Shown here: positions 44,670 through 56,672 of the stretch, one piece after another
Layout of the letters: each line of letters opens with the position of its first letter
Numbering within the stretch: position 1 is the first letter of the stretch
NCBI GenBank assembly: GCA_033782935.1
Contig: JAWQEG010000487.1
Coordinates: 186,001 to 250,000, forward strand
DNA from: Petrolisthes cinctipes
Taxonomy: Eukaryota > Arthropoda > Malacostraca > Decapoda > Porcellanidae
Reading direction: 5' to 3'
Length of the DNA: 64,000 nucleotides
Translations under genes and position numbers: made by a program
The notes under the pieces: model-generated
Databases searched by the model: none
Told to the model about the DNA's origin: nothing
The model's input: the letters and a program-made list of their open reading frames with translations, nothing else

Positions 44670-45345
44670 ACCTTGAACAGTGTTACATTAGTACTGATTT
44701 TTGGGAAGCCTCATGGAGGTACTTCCCACTACCACCATGACCTGAGGATTTACTCAAACGATAAGTTTTGTCTAATCCTGGGCCACTAGAAGAAGAGCGA
44801 ACCCGAGGAGTAATACTTGGGGCAGAAATTGGGACCCGTAGAGGAGTCCCTGAAGCATCTGATATGTTAGAGGAAGGTGAAGGTAGATGAGCAGGGATAT
44901 TCTTACAAACAATTACATTGGTATTGTCCTATACAGCAGTGGTATCACTGACACTGGCAGATACATCAACATCCATAATACAGGTGGAAGAATCACTCCG
45001 CTGCTCAAGCGGAAGAGAAACTGAATCTTTTGAAGTAATAACATCGAAGCATCTACATGATCTCAAAAGAAGCTTGCGAGGGGGAACATCTGTTGAATCA
45101 AGAGATTCATCAGAGCCACGAGAACTCTTCTGGTGAAATTGAGAGGAGACCATGGATGAGTCCTCAGAGATGGTTGCCTTGCTAGGAGGAACATCCATGG
45201 AGTCAAGTGCCTCAGAGGAACCACGAAGACGTCTCTGTGGCAGTTTACGTAATTTAATTAAGTTTCCTTTTTGGAGAGCGTGTGGCAGCGTGAACCTCTA
45301 CCATATGGACAACTTTAGCTAAAGTCTGAGAATTATCACCTGAAC
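44670..45345 (-). pseudogene. LINE copy 3 ORF1, C-terminal half
   Basis: Matches the Ser-rich second half of copy 1 ORF1: FHQKSSRGSDESLDSTDVPP and SLPLEQRSDSSTCIMDVDVS are near identical. It ends at 45,345, inside the ORF1 coding region, as expected for incomplete reverse transcription. Confidence 0.78.
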
Positions 45346-46060
45346 GTATGTGTGTTATGTGCTGACAGTACATGAAAATGCAAGCACTAGAAACTAGGTA
45401 ATTGGGCCAAGCCTTTTTAGTCACGTGTATGGATACGATTTCAGATAAGAAAATTTGTAAATTATGCATCTTGTGAGGATTGTCATGCGAAACATAATTA
45501 GATAATTAGGCCATATGAGCGAATAGAGACTTTGAAGCCAAGAAAATGGTTAGAAGTGAACTGGATAGGAATTAGGGAAGGACAGACCAAAAATGAGGGA
45601 GAGGGAAATATAATAGAAATATGTTTGAAGGAGTGATGAGAGCTGGATATGAATAACACTGGAAGAACTAAGTGCGATCTGGCCCCTCAAATATTGAGAA
45701 TACCCCGTCTGGCAATAGATAAAGTGACATACTTACATTTGATGTTGTATCAGTGATCAAGCAAACGAAATAACGCTGGCACCTTGCGGCCCCAAGAACA
45801 GCGTTTGCAGCTTCCACTACCTCTGATGTCTCTCCATCTCTATCTGTGAATTGTCCTTGTTTATTTGTCAAAATTATAATTATCAATTATAAGAAAGTTA
45901 TTAAATTGAAAGAGATTATTTGAAATTCTCCATTATAGCACTCAAAACATAATGCTGTAAAACAGAATACAAAAACAACAGTATAGTATGGATTTGATAT
46001 ACGCCAGTAAAGCTTCACGCCAGAAACAGCACAAACTCTCAACCTCCCTATTTTTCTCTC
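45346..46060. other. Unassigned sequence with a possible host exon
   Basis: No transposon domain is visible. A short coding-like stretch flanked by splice-like sites on the minus strand lies at 45,737-45,855 and is listed separately. Confidence 0.4.
45737..45855 (-). other. Possible exon, unknown protein
   Basis: On the minus strand AAACAAG precedes GACAATTC and the stretch ends in ATGTAAGTATG, a strong donor. The 119 bases read QFTDRDGETSEVVEAANAVL and RCQRYFVCLITDTTS in one open frame, with normal amino-acid composition. I do not recognise the protein. The acceptor has a poor pyrimidine tract, which weakens the case. Confidence 0.25.
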
Positions 46061-46557
46061 TTCCTCTCCATTTGGGCGCCTTTTCGGACTCTAGCTACTC
46101 CCTTTCAGTTCTTCAACTGCCCCCTCCATTCACTTTGCTTCCTTCGTTCTTGGTTTCGCATCTCTCTAAAAACGTTTCACTCGTCCTACAGAGTCTTCCA
46201 GGCCTTGTGTGGCCTTCTTTCATCTTCATATCAGTCTCTACCCCCTCTTGCTTTCTCACACATGAAGGAATCACTCAACAACACACACACACACACTACC
46301 AATATGCTTACTTCTCCTACTTATCCTCACACTCCTACTATTATAAGCTATACTTGCATACCTACTTTAACACTTACACAAAAGCACACACACACAAACC
46401 TTCACAAACAATTATACACACAATTGCACATTTACACACATACACACACACACTCAACAGATATACTTTCTTACTCACACACTTCAATACACACATTCAC
46501 TCTTTTACTATTTCACACATATTCATTCACACTTACGCTCATTTACACATTCACAAG

Positions 46558-46560
<3 letters not shown>
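46061..46560 (+). repeat. Dispersed-repeat fragment followed by CA-rich microsatellite
   Basis: 46,080-46,125 shares ACTCCCTTTCAGTTCTTCAACT and a GGCGCCTTTTCGG-like string with the nested LINE end at 26,262-26,310. From 46,270 the sequence is CACACA, TTACAC and TCACAC repeats. Confidence 0.6.

Positions 46561-46620
<60 letters not shown>
46561..46620. repeat. (TA)n microsatellite
   Basis: Thirty or so TA units, adjacent to a Penelope-type end at 46,621, on the side of that element's 3' terminus. Confidence 0.95.
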
Positions 46621-46623
<3 letters not shown>

Positions 46624-46800
46624 AATAAATCACTTGGGACACGTGATCCAGGAATATGCGTAAATCCACAAGGAAGGAAAACATAAACACAGAGTCCCAA
46701 GCGCTTTCGTGTATTCACATCTTCAGAATGTAGAAGAATGGCAATGGCAATGGTTGTGGGAGTAAAGAGGAAAAAACAAAGAATGTGTGATAGATATCAC
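46621..46800 (-). mobile_element. Penelope-like element 3' end
   Basis: Minus strand reads CTGAAGATGTGAATACACGA, then AAGCGCTTGGGACTCTGTG, and runs into the (TA)n tract. The CTGAAGATG-to-GAAA terminal motif and the TA tail match the ends of the Penelope elements at 55.4-55.6 kb. No coding part is attached. Confidence 0.55.
46705..46726 (-). ncRNA. Hammerhead-like core motif, Penelope end 1
   Basis: Minus strand: CTGAAGA, T, then GTG-AATA-CAC, then GAAA. CTGANGA and GAAA are the conserved hammerhead core and GTG/CAC would be a short helix II. Helices I and III were not resolved, and one base precedes helix II, so activity is unknown. Confidence 0.4.
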
Positions 46801-46869
46801 TAGAAGTTAGTAAGGAAATAGAAACACAGTAGTAGTGTACAAGTTCCTGGGCTCAACCAGGTTGCTGCC

Positions 46870-47157
46870 ATGTTTATTTTGAGTTTCAAGCTTAATATTC
46901 TATTTCTTTTTCACTGCCTATCTATTCAATATGCTTATTTACCACCGTCTATCTATTTATTTGTTTTCTTGTCACCGTCTATTTCTTCATTTTATTCTCT
47001 CTCACTCTCCAATTTTCCCTCTCTCACTCTATATTATTTATTATTCATTACTCCTATTTTTTTTTTCATTACCACTTTTTTTCTATTTATTTTATTTTTG
47101 TTTTTTACTTAATTTTTAATCTATTTTATTGATTTTTTTTTTTTTTTTTTTTTTTTT
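46870..47157 (+). other. T-rich low-complexity sequence
   Basis: TTTATT and CTCTCACTCT repeats ending in a T-run at 47,131-47,158. No gene. Confidence 0.7.
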
Positions 47158-47624
47158 TGTCTCGGGTACATCTCTTCATTTTATTATATCTATTTAAATA
47201 TATATATTTAAATATTTTATTTTTATTCGTTTATTTATTTATTCTTGGTGGGCCAGTTCACTTTTTTTGTGTCCCAGTTACACCTCTTCTTTATATTTTA
47301 TTTATTTATTTATCTATTTGTTATTATTTGTTTTTTCTTCTATTTTGAGGTACCAGTTCACTTTTTTGTTTCCTAGTTACTCCTCATCTTTTTATTTTAT
47401 TTATTCATTCATTTATTTATTTATTTATTTTTTTTCTATTTTTTTTTTTTTTTTTTTTTTTTATTGGAGGGACAGTTCACTTTTTTGTGTCCCAGTTACA
47501 CCTCTTCTTTTTATATTATTTACTTATTTATCTATATATTATTATTTGTTTTTTCTTTTATTTGGAGGGCCAGTTCACTTTTTTGTTTCCTAGTTACTCC
47601 TCATCTTTTTATTTTATTTATTTA

Positions 47625-47670
<46 letters not shown>

Positions 47671-47725
47671 TGTATTTATTTTTTTTGGAGGGCCAGTTCA
47701 TTTTTCTTGTGTCCCGGTTACACCT

Positions 47726-47735
<10 letters not shown>
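47158..47735 (+). repeat. Dimeric minisatellite, alternating A/B units of about 105-110 bp
   Basis: The unit starts GGAGGGCCAGTTCACTTTTT. Units near 47,247, 47,466 and 47,686 continue TGTGTCCCAGTTACACCTC (type A). Units near 47,347 and 47,565 continue TGTTTCCTAGTTACTCCTC (type B). Same-type units are about 219 bases apart, a higher-order dimer. Long TTTA and TTA runs make up the rest. Confidence 0.85.
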
Positions 47736-47764
<29 letters not shown>

Positions 47765-48570
47765 AGTATGTACACAGTTATATTATTCATTGTCATTCAT
47801 ATGTAAATAACTTATAGGGAACCAGTTATTCTGTTTGGTTCCCTGATAGTTACTTGTAAGTCCATATAAGTTATTATTAAGTTCTAGTGCTGTTATTTTT
47901 CTCCAAAGATCTATTGCTCTATTCACTAATAGTTCTTTTATTTTTGGTAAATAAGCTCGGTTGTGTAGTTCTTCATTGCTTACTATATCAGGGTATTTTA
48001 TGTTATAAATGAATCTTAGTGCCTTATTTTGGATTATTTAAAGTGAACACAAGTTAGAATTTTTCATGGCTACTTGTGGAATTGGTGGGTATTCTATTAT
48101 TGATCTCATTAATGCTAAATACAATTTTCTCTTATTTCTTGAGGTAAGTCCATTAAATTTGTATAATCTAGTAAGTATGTGGTTTAATTTATTAATTTTC
48201 TCTGATATAAAGGTTTTATAACCTGTTCTGGTTATGTTCAGTCCAAGTACAGTGCCTTCGGTTGCATACTCATATATTTCACCATCTGCCACTACTGGAG
48301 CTGAGGTTGTTCTACCTATAGGTATTATTCTGAATTTAGTGGCATTTGTCTGGATTTTCCATTTCTTTTCGTAGTTATTTATGCTTTCAATAGCGTGTTT
48401 TGTGTGCATTGATAAAAGTTCTTTTGATTTCCCTGGATATGCTACTATTTGTGTGATATAATCTGCAAATACAACATATTCGCTGTGTGGTGTAGGTTGT
48501 GGCATGTCTGAAGTATAAAAAATAAAAAGGGTTGGTGAAAGACATCCTCCTTGAGGATGGATAAATTTCT
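47730..48570 (-). pseudogene. Jockey-like LINE ORF2, 3' fragment with poly(A)
   Basis: On the minus strand, from IHPQGGCLSPTLFIFY near 48,565 through EYVVFADYITQIVAYPG (FADD altered to FADY) and VLGLNITRTGYKTFI to RSIIEYPPIPQVA. After a stop it continues LRFIYNIKYPDIV and KELLVNRAIDLWRKI to a final stop near 47,778. The run of T at 47,730-47,759 is its poly(A) tail. This is a 5'-truncated LINE of a different family from copies 1-3. Confidence 0.75.
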
Positions 48571-48940
48571 GCTAAATATATTATTTAAAGATGGAAAAAT
48601 AAAGAAAGCAAGAGAGTTGTGTGACGCTGTAAGGGGTGGTGTGACCTGAACTCACCTCACCTGACTTGACCTCACCTATACCCTCTGGTAGTCCTTCTAC
48701 TGGGTAGGGCCAACACATACTCTCATACGTATTGCCACCTCCACTAGGTATAAAATATTTTTATTCATTTACTATTTTGTATAAGTGTAGTTCATATGTT
48801 GTTTATAATAATGTGTATGTATTGTCACTGGGAAATGATTTTGAGATGAAACAAATGGCTTAGATGGACATATTGTGATCATTGGTAACTATGTAGAGGT
48901 CCAGGGTGGGCTTTAAATACACTGCCTTCACTCGTTCCTC
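48571..48940. other. Unassigned sequence before a Penelope-type end
   Basis: Contains a TGACCTGAACTCACCTCACC-like stretch with CACCT repeats. It may be untranslated Penelope sequence, judged only from the terminal motif that follows. Confidence 0.35.
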
Positions 48941-49024
48941 TGTATTACCCTGAAGATGTCTTGAGAAATAGACGAAAGCTTGGTATTCCGTTTTCATTTT
49001 CCTTGCGAGTTATTCTAAATATAT
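48941..49024 (+). mobile_element. Penelope-like element 3' end
   Basis: CCCTGAAGATGTCTTGAG, then AGACGAAAGCTTGG and a short AT-rich end. Same terminal motif as the other Penelope ends here. The expected TA tail is displaced: it resumes at 50,227 after a possible LTR. Confidence 0.5.
48950..48977 (+). ncRNA. Hammerhead-like core motif, Penelope end 2
   Basis: CTGAAGA, T, GTCT-TGAGAAAT-AGAC, GAAA. Helix II GTCT/AGAC differs from GTCC/GGAC in the copy at 55,565-55,592 by a compensated pair. Confidence 0.45.
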
Positions 49025-50226
49025 TGTTACGCGTGCCTGAATAATTATTGTGTTAATATTGCTATCCATTTTTGACAGCGACTGTGAGAGTAGCTGTGAG
49101 AGGGTAGTCCAAGCCCGCACACCCAGTGTTGTTGTGTATGCGACACTATCTTATCTAGTGTGTACGAAGCTAGCTTATCTAATTATTCCATTTTCTTTAA
49201 GTATTCTTGTCATAAGGGCGAGACTGTCATGGCCAGCAGATTTGCTGGATTCTTACACCTTATCTCCCCTTCTGGCCGGCTGTGCGTTGTGATAAGTTGT
49301 GATAAGCTGTGATATACTGTCCGTCTTCGTTCCTGTTGACTCCCAATAGTTACATGGGAGGGAATGTATGAGTGATGTGTACTTAAGTCGGTGTTAAAGG
49401 AACAATTCAGAGACGAGATTGCTTGTCTTTGTGTAGCTAACAGTATACCCTTTGTTTAGCCAATGGAATATAAGGCGAGGGTTGAGCCAGTAGAAGTGAG
49501 TTTACCAGTGGGACAGGAGTAACTCAGTTGGGTTTTGTAAGTGTGTGAGTGTATTGAGATTCGAAGGAGACTCGCAACGTTTGATAAGTATAATCCTGTG
49601 TTTACTTCTATATTCTTCTCACAGTAACATAGGGTCACTCTCATATTAACTATTATTACTATTATTACTATTATTATATTATTACATGTGTGTTGTGATG
49701 CATTGATGTGTATTTATTACATGTGCCAGTGAAGTGCTAACTTACTATTATTATTGATAGATTGATTCTGTGCTAATGTGTGCCTAGAATCTTGTGTTAT
49801 TGAAGTGATGACACAGTGGTAGTGAGTTGTTGAGTGGTTATTGCAAGTGCATTATATATTTTGGGAACTCTGTCTCACGTTCTGTCATAGTTGGGAATCC
49901 TGATTTCATTTACTAATTCTTTCAGTGTTTATTGTTTGTCTTTGTGTTTGTTCTTATTGTTATTATATATTATAGAAAATCCAAGTAGTTTCTCTATCAT
50001 CTTTTATTCATTGTATCCGAACCTGGTTATATGTATGGACGGTCTCTTTGGGTTGTGTTAGCATTCTTTCATAATAGGCTGGGTTTGTACTTTTACTTAT
50101 AATTCATAACTTTAATAGTCAGATACCTGCCACCCAGTGCTATTTCATTCTGTTAATAGCTAACTTTGGAGTAAGACTAGTTTAGTGACTAGTACTGTAC
50201 CGTATCTCAACCCTCCGTCCATAACA
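49025..50226 (+). repeat. Possible solo LTR
   Basis: Starts TGTTACGCG and ends GTCCATAACA, giving TGTTA/TAACA inverted ends. ATAT flanks both sides, but the flank is AT-rich, so this is weak support. A TATA-like AATATAAGGCGAGG near 49,470 is followed by T/G-rich transcribed-looking sequence. No coding content. Confidence 0.4.
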
Positions 50227-50718
<492 letters not shown>

Positions 50719-50890
50719 AGTCTTCCTATGTTAGTTTGGTTTTGGGGTGCACCCTAGCAAGGCTGGGCTGAGTATATTTTTGTTGGTTGAAAAAATATTG
50801 ACTGATGTAGTCATGGAGGTTGGGAAGATGTGGCAACCCCTTCCTGATATATAAGCAGGGGGGAGCTGGTCGCCAGTGATGTTTGATTAC

Positions 50891-50985
50891 TGAGTCAGTG
50901 AAATTGTTGGACAATTTTAAAGGCCCCCTATGTCCCTGTTCACCTAGCAGTAAGTAGGTACCCGGCTTTAAGAGCAAAGATTGCA
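50891..50985 (+). mobile_element. SINE body fragment
   Basis: GTTGGACAATTTTAAAGGCC, CCCTGTTCACCTAGCAGTAA and GTAGGTACCCGGCT align with the reverse complement of 58,420-58,495 (GTTGGACAATTTTTCCAGCC, AGTAGTAAGTAGATATTCGG). The tRNA head is degraded. A CACCTAGCAGTAA-type string is, from memory, common in decapod genomic DNA. Confidence 0.6.
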
Positions 50986-51241
50986 ACCTTATAGTTGGCG
51001 GAAGATGTGTTGATATAACAAGAATGGCTGCCTTAACCATCTGTTTTGGCTAGTTTTGGGTTGTTTTGGCTAGTGGGTGGAACCTAAACTCCCCCTCCCT
51101 CCAGCCACCCTAAACCACCACCCAAGACCCCACTCTCAGGGCCCTTTGTGATTCACCCACCCATCTAATCCCCTCCCCTCCGTTTGCCCAAACCAAGTGG
51201 AGAGTATTTGGAGTGCATGATAACCTACGTTTACCCATGTA
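50986..51241. other. Unassigned sequence
   Basis: No coding or repeat signal beyond a C-rich stretch at 51,085-51,185. Confidence 0.5.
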
Positions 51242-51393
51242 CACTGGATCAAAAAAGTATCGCGCAGGTGGGGACCGATGATTCTGTAAATGATCGCTAC
51301 AGCTCATGATAAAAAAGCTCGTTTTCAGTAGCCATCGTCTTAGGTGTCAGAATGTTTCACAAGAGAAATGCGCGATACTTTTTTGATCGAGTA
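51242..51393. mobile_element. Tc1/mariner-type MITE
   Basis: A perfect 20-bp inverted repeat, GATCAAAAAAGTATCGCGCA, ends both sides of a 152-base segment, extended to CACTGGATC and TACTCGATC. TA dinucleotides flank it. No transposase inside. TA flanks and this terminal style point to Tc1/mariner mobilisation. Confidence 0.8.
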
Positions 51394-52244
51394 TACGCGA
51401 CCGCACATACATGCATACGCACATGTACCCTCTTGTATGAATGGGAATGTGTTTTGTGATGTAATTCTGTCTTTATATATATTTTTGATTTTTTGCTTAC
51501 TCTAGGCGAGTTCAGACATATACAACTACACTGAATTACGTATATTATGCCTTACAAACCACTAAATTGTGTACACACTCATTTTTTGTGACGTGTTTGG
51601 GAGTAGTAATTTGTTTTTTCCTTTGTTGCGCTGCCATACGCAAACCAGTGGACTTAGGAGATGTGGTTTTCAGATTCTGGTGTGTAAATTCAAGCTTTAT
51701 TAATTTGAAACAGCAAAATTTATGTACGCGATACTTCAAAAATCGGCAATCTATTGTGGCTGGGCGTCAAGAAATCTAGATATATTTGCGGTCTATAGGG
51801 GTTAATGACCAACACAATGAGTCGATAGGTATAAAGCCCAAATATCTTCTTCCTCGCCGGTACTTACTTGGTTACTTGAGCGCAGTCAGTCAGTACGAAA
51901 AGGGTAGCCTGCCTCTGGAGTTCCCTTGTAGAGTTGCCTCCACTAGTAATGAGCAGAGCGTCAAGTGGGTTTGGTGATATGTGGCACCACCGTTTTAATT
52001 GTGTAGGCTACTCATACTAATATAAAAGGATACTGTGGCAGGGGTTAGTTCTATCCATATACTTACTATTACCACTAGTTACTAGTGGAGGCAACTGTAC
52101 CTTTCATTCGGAATGGAATGTTCTTTGTTTGAGTATTGAAGTTTTAACGTTGTATATAGTCTGTTCCGCTGATTGTTAGTTTCTGTTTGGTCTTGAGGAA
52201 CGTAATATTACGAACGTATGAACCCTCATTAACTTCTGACGGCA
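51394..52244. other. Unassigned sequence
   Basis: No domain-bearing frame on either strand. CCACTAGTAA-type strings appear near 51,940 and, inverted, near 52,080. Confidence 0.5.
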
Positions 52245-52510
52245 GAGTTTTTGTTGGACAAAACAAAACCAATTACAGTACTGGAATACTGTACTCATAT
52301 GCTCATGACATCGTCCTTGGCCTAGACAAACAATCAGCAAGAACATTCTCCGTGCCCTTGAGATGACGAATGACCAAATTATTCCCCTGCAGGAGTTACT
52401 AAGTTCCATCGGGTCATTCGTTATTTTTTTTTTTTTTTTTTTTTTTTTACTTAAACTTTTCCAGGAACTGAAGGGGATGGTGGTCTGAGTAAACCAAAAC
52501 CTCAGTACCA
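52245..52510 (-). pseudogene. Gypsy-type RNase H fragment
   Basis: Minus strand reads EVLVYSDHHPLQFLEKFK, then, after a run of A that breaks it, NNLVIRHLKGTENVLADCLS. This is the end of a Gypsy RNase H with its last Asp. No other part of the element is nearby. It is a third Gypsy family, different from Gypsy-1 and from X/Y. Confidence 0.65.
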
Positions 52511-54033
<1,523 letters not shown>

Positions 54034-54448
54034 CGTGTTAGGATGAGATGGTGGATTGGAGGTATCTCTTGGGGCACTCACTACCCTTCCTGGGCCTCTT
54101 GGTTGCCCACCACAACTCAGACTTCCAAACCACAGTATACACAAAGTTCACCAACAACGGACGGTGTCTAAATAGTGACAGTGAATGCCCCAAGAGATAC
54201 CTCCAATCCACAATCTCATCCTACGTCAGGAGGGCTCTCACTCACTGCACCAGTTGGAGAGACACACACCAGAAATTAGAGCGTCTCACCCAAGTCCTGG
54301 TAAGCAATGGATATTTTAACACAGACGTCTACAACACCATCAAATTCCATCTAGAAATATGGTACGGAGTAAATTCTCCAATCAAACCCAACAGTGTTAT
54401 CAAACTTTACTACCGCAACTACATGTCCACCGACTACAAGATTGACGA

Positions 54449-54702
54449 GTTCAAGTTCAAGTTCAGGTTTTAGGGTCCCGCAGAGGGCCGCTCATGGCCG
54501 GCATAATATGCGGGGGTTGTGCGAGGGATTTAGGGACCCAGGGCAGGGTTAGGAAGAGGGTTAGGATAAGGGTGGATTGGATCAGGGACAGTGGGTTGAG
54601 GATTAGGATTGGGGAGGTAATGATTGGTGATCCTATTTCTAAATGTGTCAAGAGTGGGGCTATTAACTACATGTGATGGGAGATGATTCCACATAATAAA
54701 GA
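54449..54702 (-). mobile_element. CR1/L2-like LINE 3' end nested in Penelope A
   Basis: On the minus strand it reads WNHLPSHVVNSPTLDTFRNR, the usual C-terminal end of a CR1- or L2-like ORF2, then a Pro/Asn-rich stretch and a stop. It ends with the repeat tail CTTGAACTTGAA. It interrupts the Penelope linker at a site that is intact in element B (GACGAGACCATACTAAGAG). Confidence 0.6.
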
Positions 54703-55370
54703 AGAATGTACACCCCACCGACTCAGACAGCGAGATTAAACTAGTAACTTACTACAAGTCTCCAAAAACCTCGAACCTCACCCTACACAACCGACCTACT
54801 ACCTCCAAGAGCCCGATGAACAGTGACCACGTGATTTATCAACACACCTGTAACAGTGTGGACTGTGAGCCTCACCATTTTGTTGGTAAAACACAAACGT
54901 CATTGTCTCGTCGGCTCACCATGCACCTCTATTTAGGGTCTATATAAAAAAAAGACCACTACCCTACTCACGACCACCAAGCTCTGACACGAGACAAACT
55001 AGTAAATAATAGCACCATACTAGACAAAGAAACAGACAGCAGAAGACTCTCCTACCTAGAAGCGATTTACACAGATACCCTACAACCATCGATAAACAAC
55101 CAGACACAAGACCTCCAAATACTGTCCTCCAGAAAGCGACACACCACTTGCACCATCAGGAAACCCACCACATCTCTAACACCTGCTGACCCACCACAAG
55201 CAACTAACACCATACCAACCACCACCAACAACCAGCAAGTCAGATGCAGCGCCAGGATCCGAGGTTAACCCTCATCCACCAATCACTAGGCCGCTGACAT
55301 GGCTGCTCCGCCCACCTCACATACGGAAAACACTTAAATACCCCTCACCCACCCAAATCACCACTTCTAC

Positions 55371-55397
55371 CTGAAGATGTTCAATGTACTGATGAAA
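55371..55397 (+). ncRNA. Hammerhead-like core motif, Penelope A (decayed helix II)
   Basis: CTGAAGA, T, GTTC-AATGTACT-GAT, GAAA. The loop AATGTACT is identical to that of element B, but GTTC no longer pairs well, consistent with decay of this copy. Confidence 0.35.
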
Positions 55398-55412
55398 CGT
55401 CGAATATATATA

Positions 55413-55414
<2 letters not shown>

Positions 55415-55470
<56 letters not shown>
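55415..55470. repeat. (TA)n microsatellite between two Penelope tails
   Basis: About 28 TA units separating the 3' ends of element A (plus) and element B (minus). Confidence 0.95.
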
Positions 55471-55472
<2 letters not shown>

Positions 55473-55514
55473 TTTTTTAAACAAACGAGGTTGAAGGAAA
55501 TGTCTTGTTCTGCA

Positions 55515-56161
55515 TTAATGGTGGATGAGTGAGGCAAATGTTGAGTTGTTGGGGGAGGTCGACGTTTCGTCCAGTACATTGGACATCTTCAGGAAGAAGT
55601 GGTGATTCTGAGTGGGTGAGGGGTATTTATCTATTTTCCGTATGTGGGGTGGGCGGGGCCACCATATCAGAGGCCTAGTGAGTGGTGGAAGGAGGGTAGC
55701 GTCTGATTCTGGCGCTACGTCTGTGTTGTTGGTTGTAGTGGTGGTGGGTAAGATGTTAGATGCTTGTGATGGGTCAGCAGGTGTTGGAGGTGTGGTGGGT
55801 ATCGTGACGGTGCTGGTGATGTATCGTTTTCTGGAGGGCAGTATTTGGAGGTCTTGTGTCTGGTTGTTTATAGAAAGTTGTAGGGTTTCTATGTAGATCG
55901 CTTCTAGGTAGGAGAGTCTTCTGCTGTCTGTTTCTTTGTCTAATATGGTGGTATTATTTACTAGTTTGTCTCGTATCAGAGCTTGGTGGTCGTGGGTACG
56001 GTAGTGGTCTTTTATAGACCCTGACTGGAGGTGCATGGTGAGCCGACGAGACAGTGATGTTTGTGTTTTACCAACATAGTGGTGAGGCTCACAGTCCACA
56101 CTGTTACAGGTGTGTTGGTAAATCACGTGGTCACTGTTCATCGGGCTCTTGGAGGTAGTAG
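55515..56161 (-). pseudogene. Penelope B GIY-YIG endonuclease
   Basis: Reads NSDHVIYQHTCNSVDCEPHH, then YVGKTQTSLSRRLTMHLQSG and RLSYLEAIYIETLQLSINN. VIYQHTC with a nearby Cys, then YVGKT, are the two halves of the Penelope GIY-YIG motif; the Arg and the Glu of the later helix are present. The C-terminal 90 residues are Thr/Pro-rich. The enzyme would nick the target DNA. Its start is separated from RT by the solo LTR. Confidence 0.8.
55565..55592 (-). ncRNA. Hammerhead-like core motif, Penelope B
   Basis: Minus strand: CTGAAGA, T, GTCC-AATGTACT-GGAC, GAAA, then CGTCG. Helix II is a perfect 4-bp stem. CTGANGA and GAAA match the hammerhead core and Penelope elements are known to carry such ribozymes. 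One extra base lies before helix II and helices I and III are not demonstrated. Confidence 0.5.
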
Positions 56162-56672
56162 TGTTGGTGGGTGGTGTAGCCACCAACTATAAGTTGTGCT
56201 GCTACCTAAAGAAGGCTCCTGTGTAAGGGCCACTGTCAGGGTTTCTCCACTACACTTCTCAGCCTCAGGAGCTAGTGTCTATAACTCTCTTTAAGAAGTG
56301 TTAGTGTCTATAACTCTCTTTAAGAAGTGCTCAAGGAAGAGAGAGATGCGGTGAATAGTTCCTTATGATTTAATGTCAAAAAATAGTTAACAGTATATAC
56401 AATTCTCTGCGTACTTGACGTTAACAAAGCTAAGAGTATTTGGTTATGGTATTAAATGTATAATACATATGTTGTATACATGAAATTTTGCAAGAGTATG
56501 CAGACAATGACATTACACAAAATGGCAAAGAGATTATGCTGAAAGAAATTGCATAGGCTATCTGCATGAAGGATTATAATGGTAAATGAATCACAATACA
56601 GGGCTGGTAGATAATTAGAGAATGGTTACACACTCAATCAAAGAAAATCGACCTATTTTATGGTACACTACA
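56162..56672 (-). repeat. Solo LTR in Penelope B, 4-bp target duplication
   Basis: On the minus strand it starts TGTAGTGTACC and ends CCACCAACA. GTAG (CTAC on the minus strand) flanks both sides (56,158-56,161 and 56,673-56,676). Element A has the uninterrupted site CGACCTACTACCTCC, so the insertion is proven by comparison. The ends and 4-bp duplication match Gypsy-1 style. Inside, TAGTGTCTATAACTCTCTTT is tandemly duplicated near 56,271-56,330. Confidence 0.85.

Larger units (their letters stand above)
40826..45345 (-). mobile_element. LINE copy 3 (same family as copy 1), 5'-truncated
   Basis: Minus-strand copy with 3' UTR (40,826-41,090), RNase H, RT, endonuclease and the second half of ORF1. 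It stops near 45,345, equivalent to about 2,210 of copy 1. TTATGTG-type strings flank both ends, a weak candidate target duplication. It is useful because it retains the endonuclease that copy 1 has lost. Confidence 0.85.
54034..55410 (+). mobile_element. Penelope-like element A, 5'-truncated
   Basis: Contains the last part of RT (LPFLGLLVAHHNSDFQTTVY, YLQSTISSYVRRALTHC), a linker interrupted by a LINE end (54,449-54,702), a GIY-YIG endonuclease region (VIYQHTCNSVDCEPHHFVGK, QTSLSRRLTMHL) with stops, and a 3' end with CTGAAGATGTT and GAAACGTCG running into (TA)n. Its 5' edge is a small inverted duplication: 54,034-54,080 is the reverse complement of about 54,178-54,226. It lies tail to tail with element B. 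Confidence 0.8.

Noticed and set aside
54540..54620. GTTAGGA and GGGTTAGG strings resembling arthropod telomere repeats
   Set aside because: The stretch is explained by the reverse complement of a Pro/Asn-rich coding end of a CR1/L2-like LINE; the repeats are irregular.
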